Notes: generated by a model from the sequence alone, not told the origin. Positions 40,005-61,504 are shown, counted from the first letter of the stretch. The stretch: DNA of 64,000 nucleotides from Oryzias latipes (GCF_002234675.1 NC_019866.2:18893311-18957310); one strand, 5' to 3'. Translations and numbers: made by a program.

Positions 40005-41357
40005 CGTGAGCCCCCAGCTTAGCCGCCAAGTGTTGGAGTTCACCCCGGTGGACGAGAGGGTCATGTCCCTCCGCCTTCGGATGGGGGACAGGTCTCTAAC
40101 TGTGGTTTTGGCTTACGGGCCGAACAGCAGCTTGGAGTACCAGGCCTTCTTGGTGTCTCTCGAAGGGGTACTGGAAAGTGCCCCAATGGGGGACTCCATT
40201 GTCCTCCTGGGGGATTTCAATGCCCACGTGGGCAATGACAGTGCCACCTGGAGGGGCGTGATTGGTAGAAGTGCCCCCCTGATCTGAACCCGAGTGGTGT
40301 TTCGTTTTTGGACTTCTGTGCTCGTCACAGTTTGTCCATGTCCATGCTGAGGCTGGAAATGGTCGCCAGGTCACAGGTGACCAAGCCTGGGCAAATGAAC
40401 TGAACCTGTACTTTAACAGATTTGATTCTGCCCAGCCCCCAGTCTCCACCCACACGGCCCCCTCTTCACACCTTTCCAGCTCAGGCGTCTCCTCCCAGCT
40501 GCAGCTGTTATCACCTCAGCACCAAACAGTCCACTCTCCCCTTCTTCCAACAGAAGCAAAGGGACCCCCCCCAACGACTCACAGCACCAGACCAGCCACC
40601 GCCCACCCATCCTCCAACCCCCCTCTGCTTCACCCTGAATCAGGTTAGGATGGAGTTAAGGAGAACAAAGGCCAGGAAGGCAACAGGCCCTGACAACATC
40701 ACCTCCAGGCTCCTCAGGGAGTGTGCAGACCAGCTCTGTGTGGTGATGCTGTTCATATTTAATATGAGCCTCAGACTGGAGAAGGTACCAGTCCTCTGGA
40801 GGACTTCCTGCCTGGTTCCGGTTCCAAAGGTACCTCGTCCTACGGAACCGAACCACTTCAGACCTGTCGCCTTGACTTCCCACCTGATGAAGGCTATGGA
40901 GAGGATCATCCTCAGCCATCGACCAGGCATCGGGGTGGATGACGCCATCATCTACCTGCAGCATCGGGCCCTGTCTCACCTGGAGGCCCCTGGGAGCACT
41001 GTGAGAGTCATGTTTTTTGATTTCTCCAGTGCTTTCAACACAATTCAGCCATCACTGCTGAGGAGGAAGCTGGAGGTTGCAGGTGTGGACCAACATCTGG
41101 TTGCTTGGACCATCAACTACCTCACAGACAGGCCACAGTTTGTGAGGCTGCGTGACTGTGTGTCTGATGTGGTGGTCTGCAGCACGGGGGCACCTCAAGG
41201 GACTGTGCTCTCCCCATTCCTGTTCACCCTGTACACATCAGACTTTACCTACGACTCCCACCACTGTCATCTGCAGAAGTTCTCAGACGACAGTGCCATT
41301 GTGGGCTGTGTATCAGGGGGGGATGAGCAGGAGTACAGGGGGGGCATCTCCGACTTT

Positions 41358-42499
41358 AGCCGCGGTTACATGGGCAGAATATCTTGATCGGATCAATGGT
41401 CGGGTTAAAATTCACCCGTGCACATGGGCACAGAAAACCTTTTTCCGATTAGAACAAGCGTTCCCATGGCTCACACCTTTGGTCGGAATAAATCGTTTGG
41501 GCATGCGCAGCAGTGGTAAAAAAAAAAAAAAAAACCGGAAGAAGAGGTGCGCCTCGTTGTAAACAGACCGCTGCCACAGACTTTTATGCAACAGCTCCGT
41601 AACACGAGGCGATCTTCCAAACGTGCTTTTATTAATGTTATGAATAGTATGAAGCGCCTGCTCGCTCATCGTTTATTTAATCCGTGTGGTCATTGCTTTT
41701 TATGTTGAAGAACGGAGCTGGAAGAGTTAGGACAGGCTAACAACACGCGCTAACAACATTAGCCTTGCTTGTGGACACAAAATCCAGGACCGTGCGAGAG
41801 ACGCAGCAATCTATCTTGGCTGCACGTAAATATGTGGGAATAACATCGGCCTTTATTTTGCCCGGACAGCTTCTAAGGGCGGAGCAACATTTATTTCTGC
41901 TCTGAAACGTTCACACACCGCCCCAAACAACACGGTTCCTCCTGAGTCCTGCAGTCCCTAACCCAGAGCGGCGGGACGGCTCGCAGTCTGAATTCTCCCA
42001 CACATAACAAAACAAAAAAGCGCACATGTAACTAAGCATCCCTCCCTCCCTTCACACACAAAGTTATCTGGCTCTTCTGCTCACTTGGTCCACTGGCACC
42101 GGGACTCGGGTGCCAGTGGAACAAAGCGCTGCTGCCCCGCATACCCCTCGTGAAGGAGGGAGAGGCAGACAGCCAGAGGGGCGAGAGCGGAGCGGCGCTT
42201 TTCACGGGGCGTCCGCAGAGCAGCTGGTGGTCCCGTATGCGCTTCAAAGCTTTCTCTCAGCGAAACACCGTCTATGCATGACGTAACCCAGAGCAGTAGT
42301 GACACACGATCGGAATGACCGTTTACATGCTCCATGATCGGATAAACGATCGGTATAACCCACCTATCTCGATCGGAAAGAAATTCTGATCCGAATGAGT
42401 CTGATCGGGGCAGAGTATTCCGAACGGCGCGTTTACATGACGCATTTTCTTTCCGATCAGGCGTTCTTTCCGATTACTTTTGCCCATGTAAACGCGGCT
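41358..42499. mobile_element. Harbinger-like MITE nested in Rex1, with 3-bp target duplication
   Basis: The termini are AGCCGCGGTTACATGGGC (41358-41375) and, inverted, AGCCGCGTTTACATGGGC (ending 42499), 17 of 18 bases alike. The host triplet TTT is duplicated on both sides (41355-41357 and 42500-42502). Removing the element and one TTT rejoins the Rex1 frame as DF-VSWCEVN, so the boundaries are confirmed. A 3-bp duplication fits PIF/Harbinger. The 1.14-kb interior has no transposase. Confidence 0.8.
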
Positions 42500-43548
42500 T
42501 TTGTTAGCTGGTGTGAAGTAAACCACCTGCTGCTTAACACCAGCAAGACAAAGGAGCTGATCCTGGACTTCAGGAGGTCCTCACCATCACAGTCACCGGT
42601 GAACATCCAGGGTTCAGACATTGAGGTCGTGGACACATTTAAATATCTGGGTGTTCACCTGAACAACAGACTGGACTGGTCCAACAACACGGATGCTCTG
42701 TACAGGAGGGGCCAGTGTCGCCTTCACCTGCTGAGGAGACTGAGGTCCTTTGGCGTGTGCAGACAGCTGCTGAGGACCTTTTACGACACTGTGGTGGCCT
42801 CAGTGGTCCTTTATGGAGTTGTGTGCTGGGCGGGGGGCAGTGCAGGCAGATACTTGAAGAGGCTTAACAAACTGGTTAGGAAGGCCGGCTCTGTCCTGGG
42901 CTGCACACTTGAGTCCATCGAGGAGGTGGCGGACAGGAGGATGTTAGCTAAGCTGACATCCATCATGGATAACCCCTCCCACCCCCTGCACCAAACTGTA
43001 GAGGCTGTAGACCAGCTCTTTCGGCACAAGACTGTTGCACCCTCAGTGTAAGAAGGAGCGCTACCGCAGGTCATTCCTCCCCACAGCCATCAGACTGTAC
43101 AACACCGTGTCAAAGTGACACTCCACGGTCCCAGGGGTGTTTTTCTGTTTAGTCATTGATTCATTTACTTTTGTTGTAGTTGTTGTTTTTCAATTTTAAA
43201 TAGTTTTTTGTTCCTGAACAGTTGTTTGTTTTTGTTTTTGGTGTGAACTTCATTAGTTATTTCTGTATTTTGAAAAAATTTGTAATGTTTTTTTACAGTT
43301 TACATGTTTTGCAGACCGCATGTTTTTTACACATTTTTGCAGCTGTATTTATTTAATATTTATTTCTTTATTTAATAAGAATCTCATTTTTGATAATAAT
43401 TTTTCATAATAATTTTAGTAATATTTTTAATTATCTAATATAAATGTCATTTGTGATGTCCTTTATTGATGTTATATTATATAGATTATTTCTGAATGTC
43501 GTGTTGCTGCCACAGAAATGAAATTTCCCCATTGTGGGATTAATAAAG

Positions 43549-43724
<176 letters not shown>

Positions 43725-45342
43725 AACGAACACCATGTTCGAGCACAAGGGTGTCCATCAATACACCTGGCATCAGGACACCCTAGGCAGGAGGTCGATG
43801 ATCGACTTTGTAGTTGTTTCAGGCGACGTTCGGCCTTGTGTCTTGGACGCTCGGGTGAAGAGAGGGGCGGAGCTCTCCACCGATCACTACCTGGTGGTGA
43901 GTTGGATTCGCTGGCGGGGAAGGAGGCCAGAAAGGCTTGGAAGACCCACACGTACTGTGAGGGTCTGCTGGGAACGTCTGGCTGAGCCCTCCGTTAGGGA
44001 AGTCTTTAACTCCCACATCCGGGAGAACTTCAAACAGATACCGAGGGAGGTTGGGGACATTGAGTCCGAGTGGACCATGTTTTCCACTTCCATTGTCTCT
44101 ACTGCTGCCCGGAGCTGTGGTCGCAAGGTCTCTGGTGCCTGTCGCGGCGGTAACCCCCGAACCCGGTGGTGGACACCGGGAGTAAGGGATGCCGTCAAGC
44201 TGAAGAAAGAGTCTTACCAGGTCTGGCTGGCTTGTGGGACTCCAGACGCAGCTGACAGGTATTGGCAGTCTAAGCGAGCTGCGGCCCGGACCGTTGCGGA
44301 GGCGAAAACTCTGCTCTGTGAGGCGTTCGGTGAGGCCATGGAGAAGGACTATCGGTTGGCCTCGAAGAAATTCTGGAAAACCGTCCGGCGCCTCAGGAGG
44401 GGAAAGCAGTTCTCCACAGGCACAGTTTTAAGTGCAGGTGGGGGGCTGTTGACCTCAACTGGGGACATTGTCGGGCGGTGGAAGGAATACTTTGAGGATC
44501 TCCTCAATCCCACTGACACGCCTTCTTTTGAAGAAGCAGAGAATGAGGACTTTGGGGTGAGCCTGTCTATTACCCGGGCTGAAGTCACCGAGGTAGTCAA
44601 CGAGCTCCTCGGTGGCAGGGCCCCAGGAGTGGATGAGGTCCGCCCTGGGTACCTCAAGTCTTTGGATGCTGTGGGAGTGTCTTGGCTGACACGTCTCTGC
44701 AGCATCGCGTGGCAGTCGGGAACTGTACCACTGGACTGGCAGACAGGGGTGGTGGTTCCCCTCTTTAAGAAGGGGGACCAGAGGGTGTGTTCCAACTACA
44801 GGGGAATTACACTCCTCAGCCTCCCTGGGAAAGTCTATGCCAGGGTACTGGAGAGGAGAGTCCGTCCGATAGTCGAACCTCGGATTCAGGAACAACAGTG
44901 CGGTTTCCTCCTGGTCGTGGAACAGAGGACCAGCTCTACACCCTACCTAGGGTGCTGGAGGGATTGTGGGAGTTTGCTCATCCAGTCCATATGTGTTTTG
45001 TGGATTTGGAGAAGGCATTCGACCGCGTCCCCCGTGGTATCCTGTGGAGGGTGCTCTGGGAGTATGGTGTCCGGGGAGCCTTACTAAGGGCTGTCCGGTC
45101 TCTGTATGAGCAGAGTAGGAGCTTGGTTCGCATAGCCGGCAGTAAGTCAGACCTGTTCCCGGTCCACGTTGGACTCTGGCAGGGCTGCCCTTTATCACCG
45201 GTTCTGTTCATAGTTTTTATGGACAGAATTTCTAGGCGCAGCCAGGGGCCGGAGGGGATCTGGTTTGGGGACCACGGGATTTCCTCTCTGCTTTTTGCAG
45301 ATGATGTTGTCCTGTTGGCTTCAAAATCAACCACATCAGAGT

Positions 45343-48300
45343 AGCATGAAAGAAACAAGCTGACACTTTATCTACAATACTGCTCAAATTTTATACCTGG
45401 GAGCCTCATTTTGGTAATGTCTAGTCCAGCTTTTCTGACTTTGGCTTGTTCCAGCCACCGGCCTGAATGGTGGGGATGTCTGTGCGGAATGAAGGACTCA
45501 AAATGTATTAAACTGAGCAAACAAACTACACAAAAAAGATGCCTCTTGAATAAGTATTTACCAGGTTTTGACATACTCGGAACACGTGTCCGCTGAAGAG
45601 AGGAAGCTGTTCACTTGGTTCAGTCCCTTTCCCTAATGTTTTCCCTCTTGATAACATCCTCAGATCTTCCTAATTTCAACAAAAAATATGTTTGTCAACT
45701 TTTAAATCATAAAGAGTTAGAAAAACTCCAACAGCAATAATGAGAAATAAGCCTTTGATAATTATTAGTGAGCTTAAAAGGACGCATGTTCAACAGGTCC
45801 TGCATCTTAGGACACTGGCCCACAACCTGCTCCAAATATGGCCAGTACTCGTAGACGACATCAGAGCAGATGAACTGCACGTTCTGTGGAGAAAGCCATT
45901 TTTGCCATTATAAGGGATTCACAAACATGTCTTCACGGAACATGTTCAGGAAGCTCAGTCACCTGGAGAGAGCTCAAAGTAGAGCTGCTGCTTCTCTACA
46001 TCCAGAGGAGCCAGTTGAGGGGGCTCGGCTGTTTCATGTCTTTACATTTGCTATCAGCTGAGCTCATGATCATATATTAATTTACTCAGTGATGTGGACT
46101 TTATGGTAGATACTCAAATCATCTTAGGGTTCTCAAACCCATTTAGGCTTTTAGTTCTTGAGGACACAATCAGCTGGTAGAACCTCAGGAACATTTTAAA
46201 ACTATTTTATCTGCAATGCTGCGCACAGATGGAACTATTTATGCACCCCATCTTTATCCACTCTTAAGGGCAAATGTAAACGTTTTTTGTTTGCTTTTCT
46301 GTAAAGATTCATGAACTGCTTCTGCATATGAAAGGTGTTGTACAAATGAAGATGCATTTGCTTGACTCACTGTAGAAAACATGACCTTCAAAGTCTTCCC
46401 TTTAGTATTTTTGGATTTCTCAGCTTGACGTCTGCTGCAAAACATAAATTACGGTATGAAGTCCCATATTTATGGGGCAAAACTGAAAAAATTATCTAAT
46501 GAATATCTGATCTTTAAATCAGAATCAACGAAAACAAAAATTCCTGATGCTCTCCAGCCGCTTGATCAATATAAATAAAATAAAGTGACATACATATTAG
46601 AATTAAAAATAGATAAAAGAAAATATGTGGAACTATGGATATATGCATTTTTACAACTTACATAAATGTATTGCACATAACTTTTTTATTGCACTGCAAA
46701 TCTGTTCTTCTGACCAGCTTGTGATCTTTAAACCAGGGGTCTCCAACCTTTAGCACTAACAGGTCCAGCTTCTTACTGACCAAAACCCAGCAATCTCACT
46801 TTTAAAAATATATGTACTTTGTTTTTGTGGCCATTAAGCCATTCATTTATAAAATGTAGCTTTTAAATATTTACCATAATTGAGTTATGGTGATAAATAA
46901 ATATAGTAATAAAGTCATGTGTTTTTCCATATGCAGTATAACAATTTTACCTTTTGCAACGTATCAACTTCCTTTCAAAATAAAAACTGTCTGTGTAAAT
47001 AAGATCCTCTTGCAGCAGCAGGAAAAATGCAAAAAGGTCAAGTCAAACAGGACATTTTCTCTCATAATGAATTTGGTGATGCTTCATATTTACTCCATTT
47101 ACTATCAAATATAAACATAATAATATTGGTGTAGAATCCTTTTTTTCTTATTTTTTTTTTTAATTATACATGTAAATGCAATTATATACTTTGCCTCTGA
47201 ACAGCTGTTGTTCAGCAGAAAATACTGTATGTGCTTTAAGTTTCTTCTAACAATAAACCACTCAGACAGCAAATCAAACCTTTAACCGTCATTTTGATCG
47301 TTTTATGCTATGGTAAAAGTCTAAACATAAAATACAAATAAACTAAAACAAATTAACCAAAACTACAGCTCCATTATCTGTGCAAATTCTTAGCATTAAA
47401 AGCAAAAGTGCCCATTGGGGCTGTTTGAGACTTCTGGTCATCTTACGAAAGCAGCCTTCAAACTGCTGTTGAGGAATTGATCAAAACAAAAACTCATCTG
47501 TATGCTGGAGGATTCTAAACAAATGTGAGGTCGATTAATGCAACCTAATAGTTCCATGCACATTTTTCAAAGAATATATAAAAATACAGACTTCAAACCA
47601 ATGCTGCTTTGAGAAAAGTCTTTTTTTTCCTGCATGATGAAAAAGATTAAATGAAGTTTTAAAAAACTTCTTTGGAAATTTGGTGTTTCTTTGGACAGCA
47701 CTCTTACTCCTTCTGAAAAATGTCATTTTTGTAAAAGTGGACAAAGAAAAAGATGGGAAAAAAAACATGAAACTGAACATAAAGTCGACGGAAATGGAAG
47801 AAGAAGAAAAAAGTACATCACGTAATGAGGTCCTGCTTCCTATCTGAACACCACAACACACATAGCGGACAGAAAAATGTGAGCGCTGCAAAAAAATGTG
47901 CACCCCTGTCCACAATGATGTGAGCACAAAGTTAGATGAAATCCCACCAGCAGATCTACGGTCAGACAAAAAAGATCCCCACTGATAGCTGGTTTAGGTC
48001 TAACCAACCCGTTGCTGCAGCAGAACTGCTTCTATAAAAGTGGATGGAGATGATGAGAAAGTTTAACAACTTCCTGTTTTTTCAAATTGATTAATGATGG
48101 AGGCCACCACAACATCTGCAGAAAAAAGTGTAAAGTACCAGCCGGGGGGCGGGGGGGTTATTTGCTGCATGAGAAGCGTAAAAGCACAGGAATGAGGTTG
48201 GTTTCAGCAGAAACCACTGAAACTTGCTCTTTTTTTTTTTTACAACCAGCTTTCTCTCCTGTCATCAGCAACACCCTCATCCACTATTTACTACACAGAT

Positions 48301-49900
48301 GAAGAAGCATACCTACTCAAGAAAAAAGTGGGCCCTGTGCTGCTGTGCCTGTTGTGTTTGTGGTTTTACTCTTCCAGATAAACATCTTTGTAGCTGTAGG
48401 AGGCTAAAAGACAGATAAAGCCTTTGTTTTCAGCTTGCAAATGTCAAAGAAATGGACATTCCAGATCGTGTTCAAAAATGGTGTTAGCCGCAGCTAGCAT
48501 GAAGGTTGATGATGTCACCGAAACAAGTTTGGCCGCTCAAACTTTAGCTCATATCAGTGCGACCACTTGAGGCAGCACTGAAAGGAATTGCACTGAAATT
48601 TCCAACCCACTTCTGCATTTGATGAGTCACTAAGACCACACACTCCGGTCATAACCCCAGTCGATGGGTGATATCATGTTTTTGCATTGTTTTTGCGAGG
48701 GATCTGTTCCGTGCATGCACCCTCTTGTTTTTGTTGAAACCGTCCCCCACCCACCCACCCACTTCGCACCCCCATTGTGTCCCGATTTATCTTTTTGCTG
48801 CCTCCCCAGTGCAAACATCACCACGGTGGCTTTCTCGCCTCAGAGTTTGACCTTTAAATATAGGCGTCCCACCCAGGGCAGCTCTTCTGCACAAACCCCA
48901 CCCCCATCCCCGAATGTTAGCACCTCTGAAACCGGCAGGGGCTGGTGGCGGTTGCAGCCGGATTGTCTTCTGACCTGCAGCAGGCGTGAACACGAGCCAG
49001 GCATGCAGGCAGGCAGGCTGCAGCAGGGAGTTCAAGCATTATAATGTTGCAACAGTTTGGATGAATCCTTTCTGCACACAATGCATGGTGAGGTGAAAGG
49101 TCAGATCCTCATCCACATGTGCACTGATTTCATCACTTCCATCTGGCTTTTTTTGAAAACAATTCAGAGAACCTGTTTTGACCATTCACGTTAAGAACTG
49201 AAATTAGCCGACGCTGTCAGCTGCGACTAACTGTCAGTGGGGGACGTTTCCTGTCCAGAGGAGCAGCTCGGAGGCCTGCAGCTGCAGAGGAGAGATGCTG
49301 GTTGACCACCCGCTTTGACTTTCAACCTGCCTGCGTTACGTGCATCTACAGCGGTTGTGGCTGAAACAGCAGCGGTTTTGATGCTGTTTAGAGTCTGTCA
49401 TCCAGAAAGCTCAATTCATTTAACCCACCGTTCTAAATCTGGTAGCATTTAGCCCCTCCAGGCCTTTGAATCTTTCCTTTCAGGCTGAAATTCACTGATG
49501 CAAACCACTTCATAAGACAGATGAGTTTCTTTTTTAACAGCTCCACTTTATGTTCAGATTGAAACAGGATGTGGCAAGGCTTTTTTGTATTTCTTGTTTT
49601 CGGTATAATTCATTTGCGACCTCGAACCCCTTGAGCAGAACGGTGGTGCTGCTGTTAGAGCAGGAGGAGGATGCGCTCCTCCCTCCACCCTGACACCAGC
49701 ACCTCCTCGCCTCCACCGCGGCCTGTCCCCTCTCACTATCGCTCTGCGCTGCTTCCTGTCAGACACAAGCTGTGGTTTCAAATGGAAAATGTCACCGGGC
49801 ACTCAAAAAAATGACAGAGGGATGAAAGATTGCACAAGAGAGAGATAAAGGTGTAAGTATAAAGAAAGTAGGCTAGAAACTGCAGACGATCTCCACAGTC
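45343..49900. other. Intergenic region upstream of il2rb, nothing coding recognised
   Basis: This is mostly AT-rich unique sequence with no conserved ORF. A hAT-like snippet (CCAGGGGTCTCCAACCTTTA, about 46733) and short CCCA runs (48748-48763) are the only repeats noticed. It may contain il2rb regulatory elements, but no specific site can be supported. Confidence 0.4.
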
Positions 49901-50279
49901 CGGAGGAGGACAATGTAGCCCCCCTGCTGCCACGACTCATGAGGTACTTCTTCAAAATTGATTCTGCTGAAAATGGAAATGTTACTGTACAACTGTTACA
50001 CACATCAGCTGCATGTTCTGGATGTCTACGAAGTAGCTGTAGTTTGGATGAATCCAGATTACTTTTTATTCTGTGTGACACTCAGCTGCTTTGAAAGGAC
50101 TGGTCACTTTTTACAGATGCTCGCCAGCTTTCTAGAAGCAGAAACCAGAAAACATGAAGCGAGCATAAGAACTGAGTTTTGGTTTGACACAGAGAGGCTC
50201 CTTCAGCTGTGAAGCATCGAGTTTAGGATTTGAAAGGGGGGTTGAAAGTTTACACTCAGGTGAATAGGAATCGTTTCAG

Positions 50280-50925
50280 TGATTCCTTTCAGATCATAAT
50301 TTATGGTTGCAAATCGAATTCATAGTCAACATTAGTTCATTTTGACCTAAAATCGATCCAGGGCATCTTTAGCCAGATATTCAACCAGTGTGACTCAGAG
50401 AGAAATACCTGGATACTGAACAGTGCAGGTGAAGTTTTTCCAGATTCATTGTATTTCTGTCACAATAATCAAGTGTAAATTGAATATGTGTACAAACAAA
50501 CAAGTAAACAAGAATTAATCTCAAATCCATTCACAATTTAGTTTCCTGAAGTTCAGCCCACTGTTGTTTTTCCACAGCAAAGGGAACACTATTAGAGTAT
50601 TATAGCACTGTGTGGTCACACGTCTTGCTAAATTCAAAGTTTTTCCACACATTGGACTGGAACGATGTATTGATCATTTTCTGCTGCCATCACATGTGTG
50701 TTGTTCACCGTGATGCACTTGGTCAATTTTATGTTATAGTTAAATAAATCTACCATATTAATCCAATCAACAGTTTCCAATATCAAATATAATCGATTTA
50801 TTTCATTTTAAAATGATTTTATAACAGTTTAGGCCGATTTGATTAACAACTTACCTCTGACAGATCGATCTGGTTCGATCGTATATAAATCGCTTCATCG
50901 ATTAAGTTGACAAATCATTACTTTC
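50280..50925 (+). repeat. Diverged hAT-like MITE, copy upstream of il2rb exon
   Basis: It shares long blocks with 52745-53405 in the same order: GACCTAAAATCGATCCAGGG, GGTTCAGCCCACTG-type text, ACATTGGACTGGAACGATG and GTGATGCACTTGG. The ends are degraded. Confidence 0.6.
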
Positions 50926-50973
50926 CTGCAGGTGCAGCAGTTTCTCTGAATGTGACGGCGTTTTTTTTTAAAG

Positions 50974-51174
50974 ATGCCGTTTTTTTGTGTTGTTCTACTT
51001 CCCAGCCTTGTTGCAGTCATGGTCATGCAGTGTCCTCTCCACCATCTGATGGTTCTACTCTCAATCCATGCAGCTCGTTCTCACAGTACGGTTGTTCCTC
51101 GCTATTTGTGGCTAAATCGCTGTGGAGCTATTTTCTGAACTTCATTCCCCATTTTTGTGTCTCCGTGCATCAAG
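50974..51174 (+). other. Candidate signal-peptide region of il2rb
   Basis: ATG at 50974 opens MPFFCVVLLPSLVAVMVMQ, hydrophobic enough for a signal peptide and close to the first confident exon. No splice donor giving the needed phase-1 junction could be chosen, so the real first exon may lie elsewhere upstream. Confidence 0.25.
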
Positions 51175-58008
<6,834 letters not shown>

Positions 58009-61000
58009 AAATACAGACATCAAACTAAAGTACAATGATGTTTATAATCAAACTAAAGCAAACTGATTCCTGTGAGCTTTCTAAATGTGGGAAAGTTGAA
58101 AATTCTTTTTTTTTTTTAAAAGAGTGATTGTGGGTTTTTGTCTGCATCCCGTGAAGTCGTGTGGTGAGATTCTGGTCAGTTAAACTCTGCTGAAATGAAA
58201 CCATGACTGATAACATTTGAGGCTCTCAAAAGGAGACTTTCAGAGGTTTTCATAAAAAAATATTTTTCTTCTTGAGCTTCTCTTTCCACCAATGAGCATT
58301 AACCACTAGAGTGGGTATCAATAAGTTTACGAGACGCAAAAGTTCTGCTTCACAGATTAACAGATGTTAAACATGTTCACAGAATTCATCTTATTTCAAA
58401 CAAAAGAAAATGCACAAAAAAAATAATAATTAAGAATTGTTTAAAAAAAAAAACTTAGAAAAATGTTTTTGTTTTTTTGTTTTGTTTTTATACTGAATGA
58501 CAATACTTTAAGTTAAACTTTAAATAAAAGAACAGTAGTCCAGTGAGGGTTTTTCCCCTTTTGTTTGAAGTCAGTTGCAGTGATTTTTTTTTTGTTGTGC
58601 TCAACAGCAATTGTTCAAATTTCTTCTTTATTTAAGCACTATCCCCCTGAGTTGATGGTTTTTGTGTAAATTGCTATGTAGCAGCACAGGAAAGCTTCTT
58701 AAGTCCTGATGCAACATCTTTAAGCTTTTAACCTGGTGTCGCTGTCGGAGAAAAGCAGCTAAGTTGCCCTTTTTATGTTGGTAAATGTCAACTGCAGCAT
58801 GTCAAGATGTCTCTATAGTCTGACAGAATGACACCGTGGTCACCTTTCAACACTCAGATACCAAAAAGAAGAGGAGAAAGTGTGAGATCAATGAAAAATG
58901 TCACGTCTCCGCAGATGCTCTATCTTTCCGTTGTACTCAGTGACTTCTGTAAAGACCAAACAAATTAAACGCTCTGGCAGAAATGGGTCAACCTTCACTT
59001 CCTGAGTCGTTGCAGAATGGGGGCTGAGGGGTGGGCAGAGGTGAAGTGTGGGAGGCAAAACATGTGCTGCGTGTCTTCTCTTGAGTGTTTACATGTCCTG
59101 TCAGGTGGTCCTGATGGTGTGTTGTGAGCGTGTATTAGGGTGTGGTTTGACATTTGAGTCTGACAAAACCAGCGACATCCGTTCACCTCTCAGAAGATTT
59201 ACGTTATTTTGGCGAGTAAGTCAGAACGCACTTACCATTTACATCAGCGCTTCCAGCCTCTCATCTGTCAGTTGCACAACAATTGTCAAACCTGTCATTT
59301 AAACAAGATTGTCCTAATAATCATTACACTCTAAATAAAATAAATCTAAATTAAAAAAAATCTAAATAAAAAGTTTAGATTTAAAATAAAACATTTCACC
59401 AAGTGTGAGTAAATAAAAGCACATTTAATGGATCATAGTGAGCCACTAATTCTGCAAATATAATCTCTCCAACAGTGCTTTAGACTTTTAAAAGTGTTTT
59501 TTTTGGTTTTAGAAAAGGAAACGTGAAGTTTTACTTTGGTAAAACTATCATAACTCTTCCCCATGTGGCTTTCAGGTTCAATCAAGCCTTTTAATTTCTG
59601 TCTAAAATAGATACAACTATTTAGAATGGTTTAAAGAAGTCACTAAATCCAACACAGTGAGTTAGTTTGACCCATCCCATAATGTAAACAAATACCGTTA
59701 TCTCCCAAAAAAGTCTTTATCTCTTGTGTTGTTTGACTCAAACCAAAACTTTTGTTTTTGTTGTTGTGGGGATTTTTTGTTGTTATTTTAAACTTTTATA
59801 AAAATGAAAACCTATTAAAAAGATTATTTTAATCTTGGATGAGTGGATAAAGTTACTAAGAAATAATTTTGGGCTAGTTTGACCCATTTTGTTATCCAGG
59901 ACACGAAGCACAATCCCAGACAAAGTGGGAACTCAACCAGCAAACTTACTCCGAGGACCATTTATTTTCTGTGCCACAGACCCCCAAAAATGGACAAATG
60001 AAAAGTAAATACAAAGAAAATGCATGGAAAAATGATAGCAAACTCAATTATTTAAGTAGAATTTTTGATATTTCGACAGAATTTTTGGTAGAAATGTAAA
60101 CACAGGAAAGGAAATAATTCAACATGTACAAAACACATCTTTTATTTTTCTTTGGGCAGAAAAGGAAAAAAAAAGTTAAAGCATTGTTTCCTGCTTTGGT
60201 GCATTAACTTTAAGTGCACATGAACATGCAAATGTGGCTTTGCTTGCGATTGCAAAACTACTCACCCACTTAAGATTTGTGTTGCTGGGAATCATAGTGC
60301 AGAGAGTGGATGTCTTCTCATACCAAGCGGTTGTAGATTACAAGATAAGATCTCGTTGACGTGGGACTTATAAAAAGCTTGCACAGAGGAGGGGATTTCA
60401 ATCATGAAACAATGTCAACCTGTACTTCTGGGTACTTTACTGTCCATCAGATTAGATGAAGACTCAAACATCACATCCCACATCCGTTCAATAATTACTC
60501 TTTATTTTATTTTTTTGAGAAGCCACGGGGATGATCAACATTTGCAGTTAACATTTTACATAACAAATAGGAGAATTAATTATTTTAATTGGCTTAAAGT
60601 TGTTATATTAAATAAACACAAAAATATATTTTACATGTAAATGGTTGCTTTCATGGTTTTCATAAATGTATTTGCTGCAACTACATTTTTTGCCTCTAAA
60701 AGACATTGAAGGCTTCAAACAAATAAAGCAGACCCTTTCTTTTCCTCCCTCTGGAAACGTGTGCATCCTGCTTAAAAAAATGTGCCTTTGTTTTCTAATT
60801 AATGTATATTTTAAAAGAGAGGCTGACATGTGGTTGGCTGTTTTTTGCAAAGATTATGTGAAAAGAAAGAGACAATGCAGCAGCTAAAACCACTAAAAAG
60901 GGTAACTATTACTCAGTAAGTAAAAAATAAAAAAAAGAGTAAAACAAATTTGGTTGTGAAACTGCACTTAATGGAATGTGCTCTGTAAGCATTTGCACCA

Positions 61001-61500
61001 CAGATAGAAGATAAAAAATAATTAATGCTTTAGTATGATAAAACCCAACAAAAGACTTCTGTTTCTTTTCAAATTTAATTTTTGGCATAGTAAAATTTAT
61101 CATCTTATTAATTTTTTCACTGTTTATCTTTTTTGGTTTGGCTCATTTCTTCAAACTGAAATGACCTTCTCAAATCTTAAAGGTCATTTCAGTCAGACAA
61201 CCCATGCAGGAAAGAAAATGTATTTACATATTCCTTTTATTTTGGCATAAGGCTCCATTCAAATACATAAAACAAAGATCTCCATAGAAAACTTTGGGTA
61301 TTAAAGTACCCCTAACGGAGCTCACAGGTGGAAGCCGGGGAGAAGGGTGGGGTGAAGAACGCAGAGCTCGCGGAAATGGAAGAAGAGCAATTGGACCTCA
61401 CACCTGGAACCTAAGTAGGACGCTGAACAGGTGAGTTGATTAGACAGAACCGCCCGCGGGGAGGAGTAACCAGGTAAAAGCACTGCTCGAGTTACCTGCC
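58009..61500. other. il2rb 3' UTR and downstream intergenic
   Basis: This is AT-rich; candidate polyadenylation signals include AATAAA near 58524. No genes were recognised. 61310-61495 is markedly more GC-rich (GGAGCTCACAGGTGGAAGCC) and may be the remnant of another repeat. Confidence 0.4.
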
Positions 61501-61504
61501 TGAA

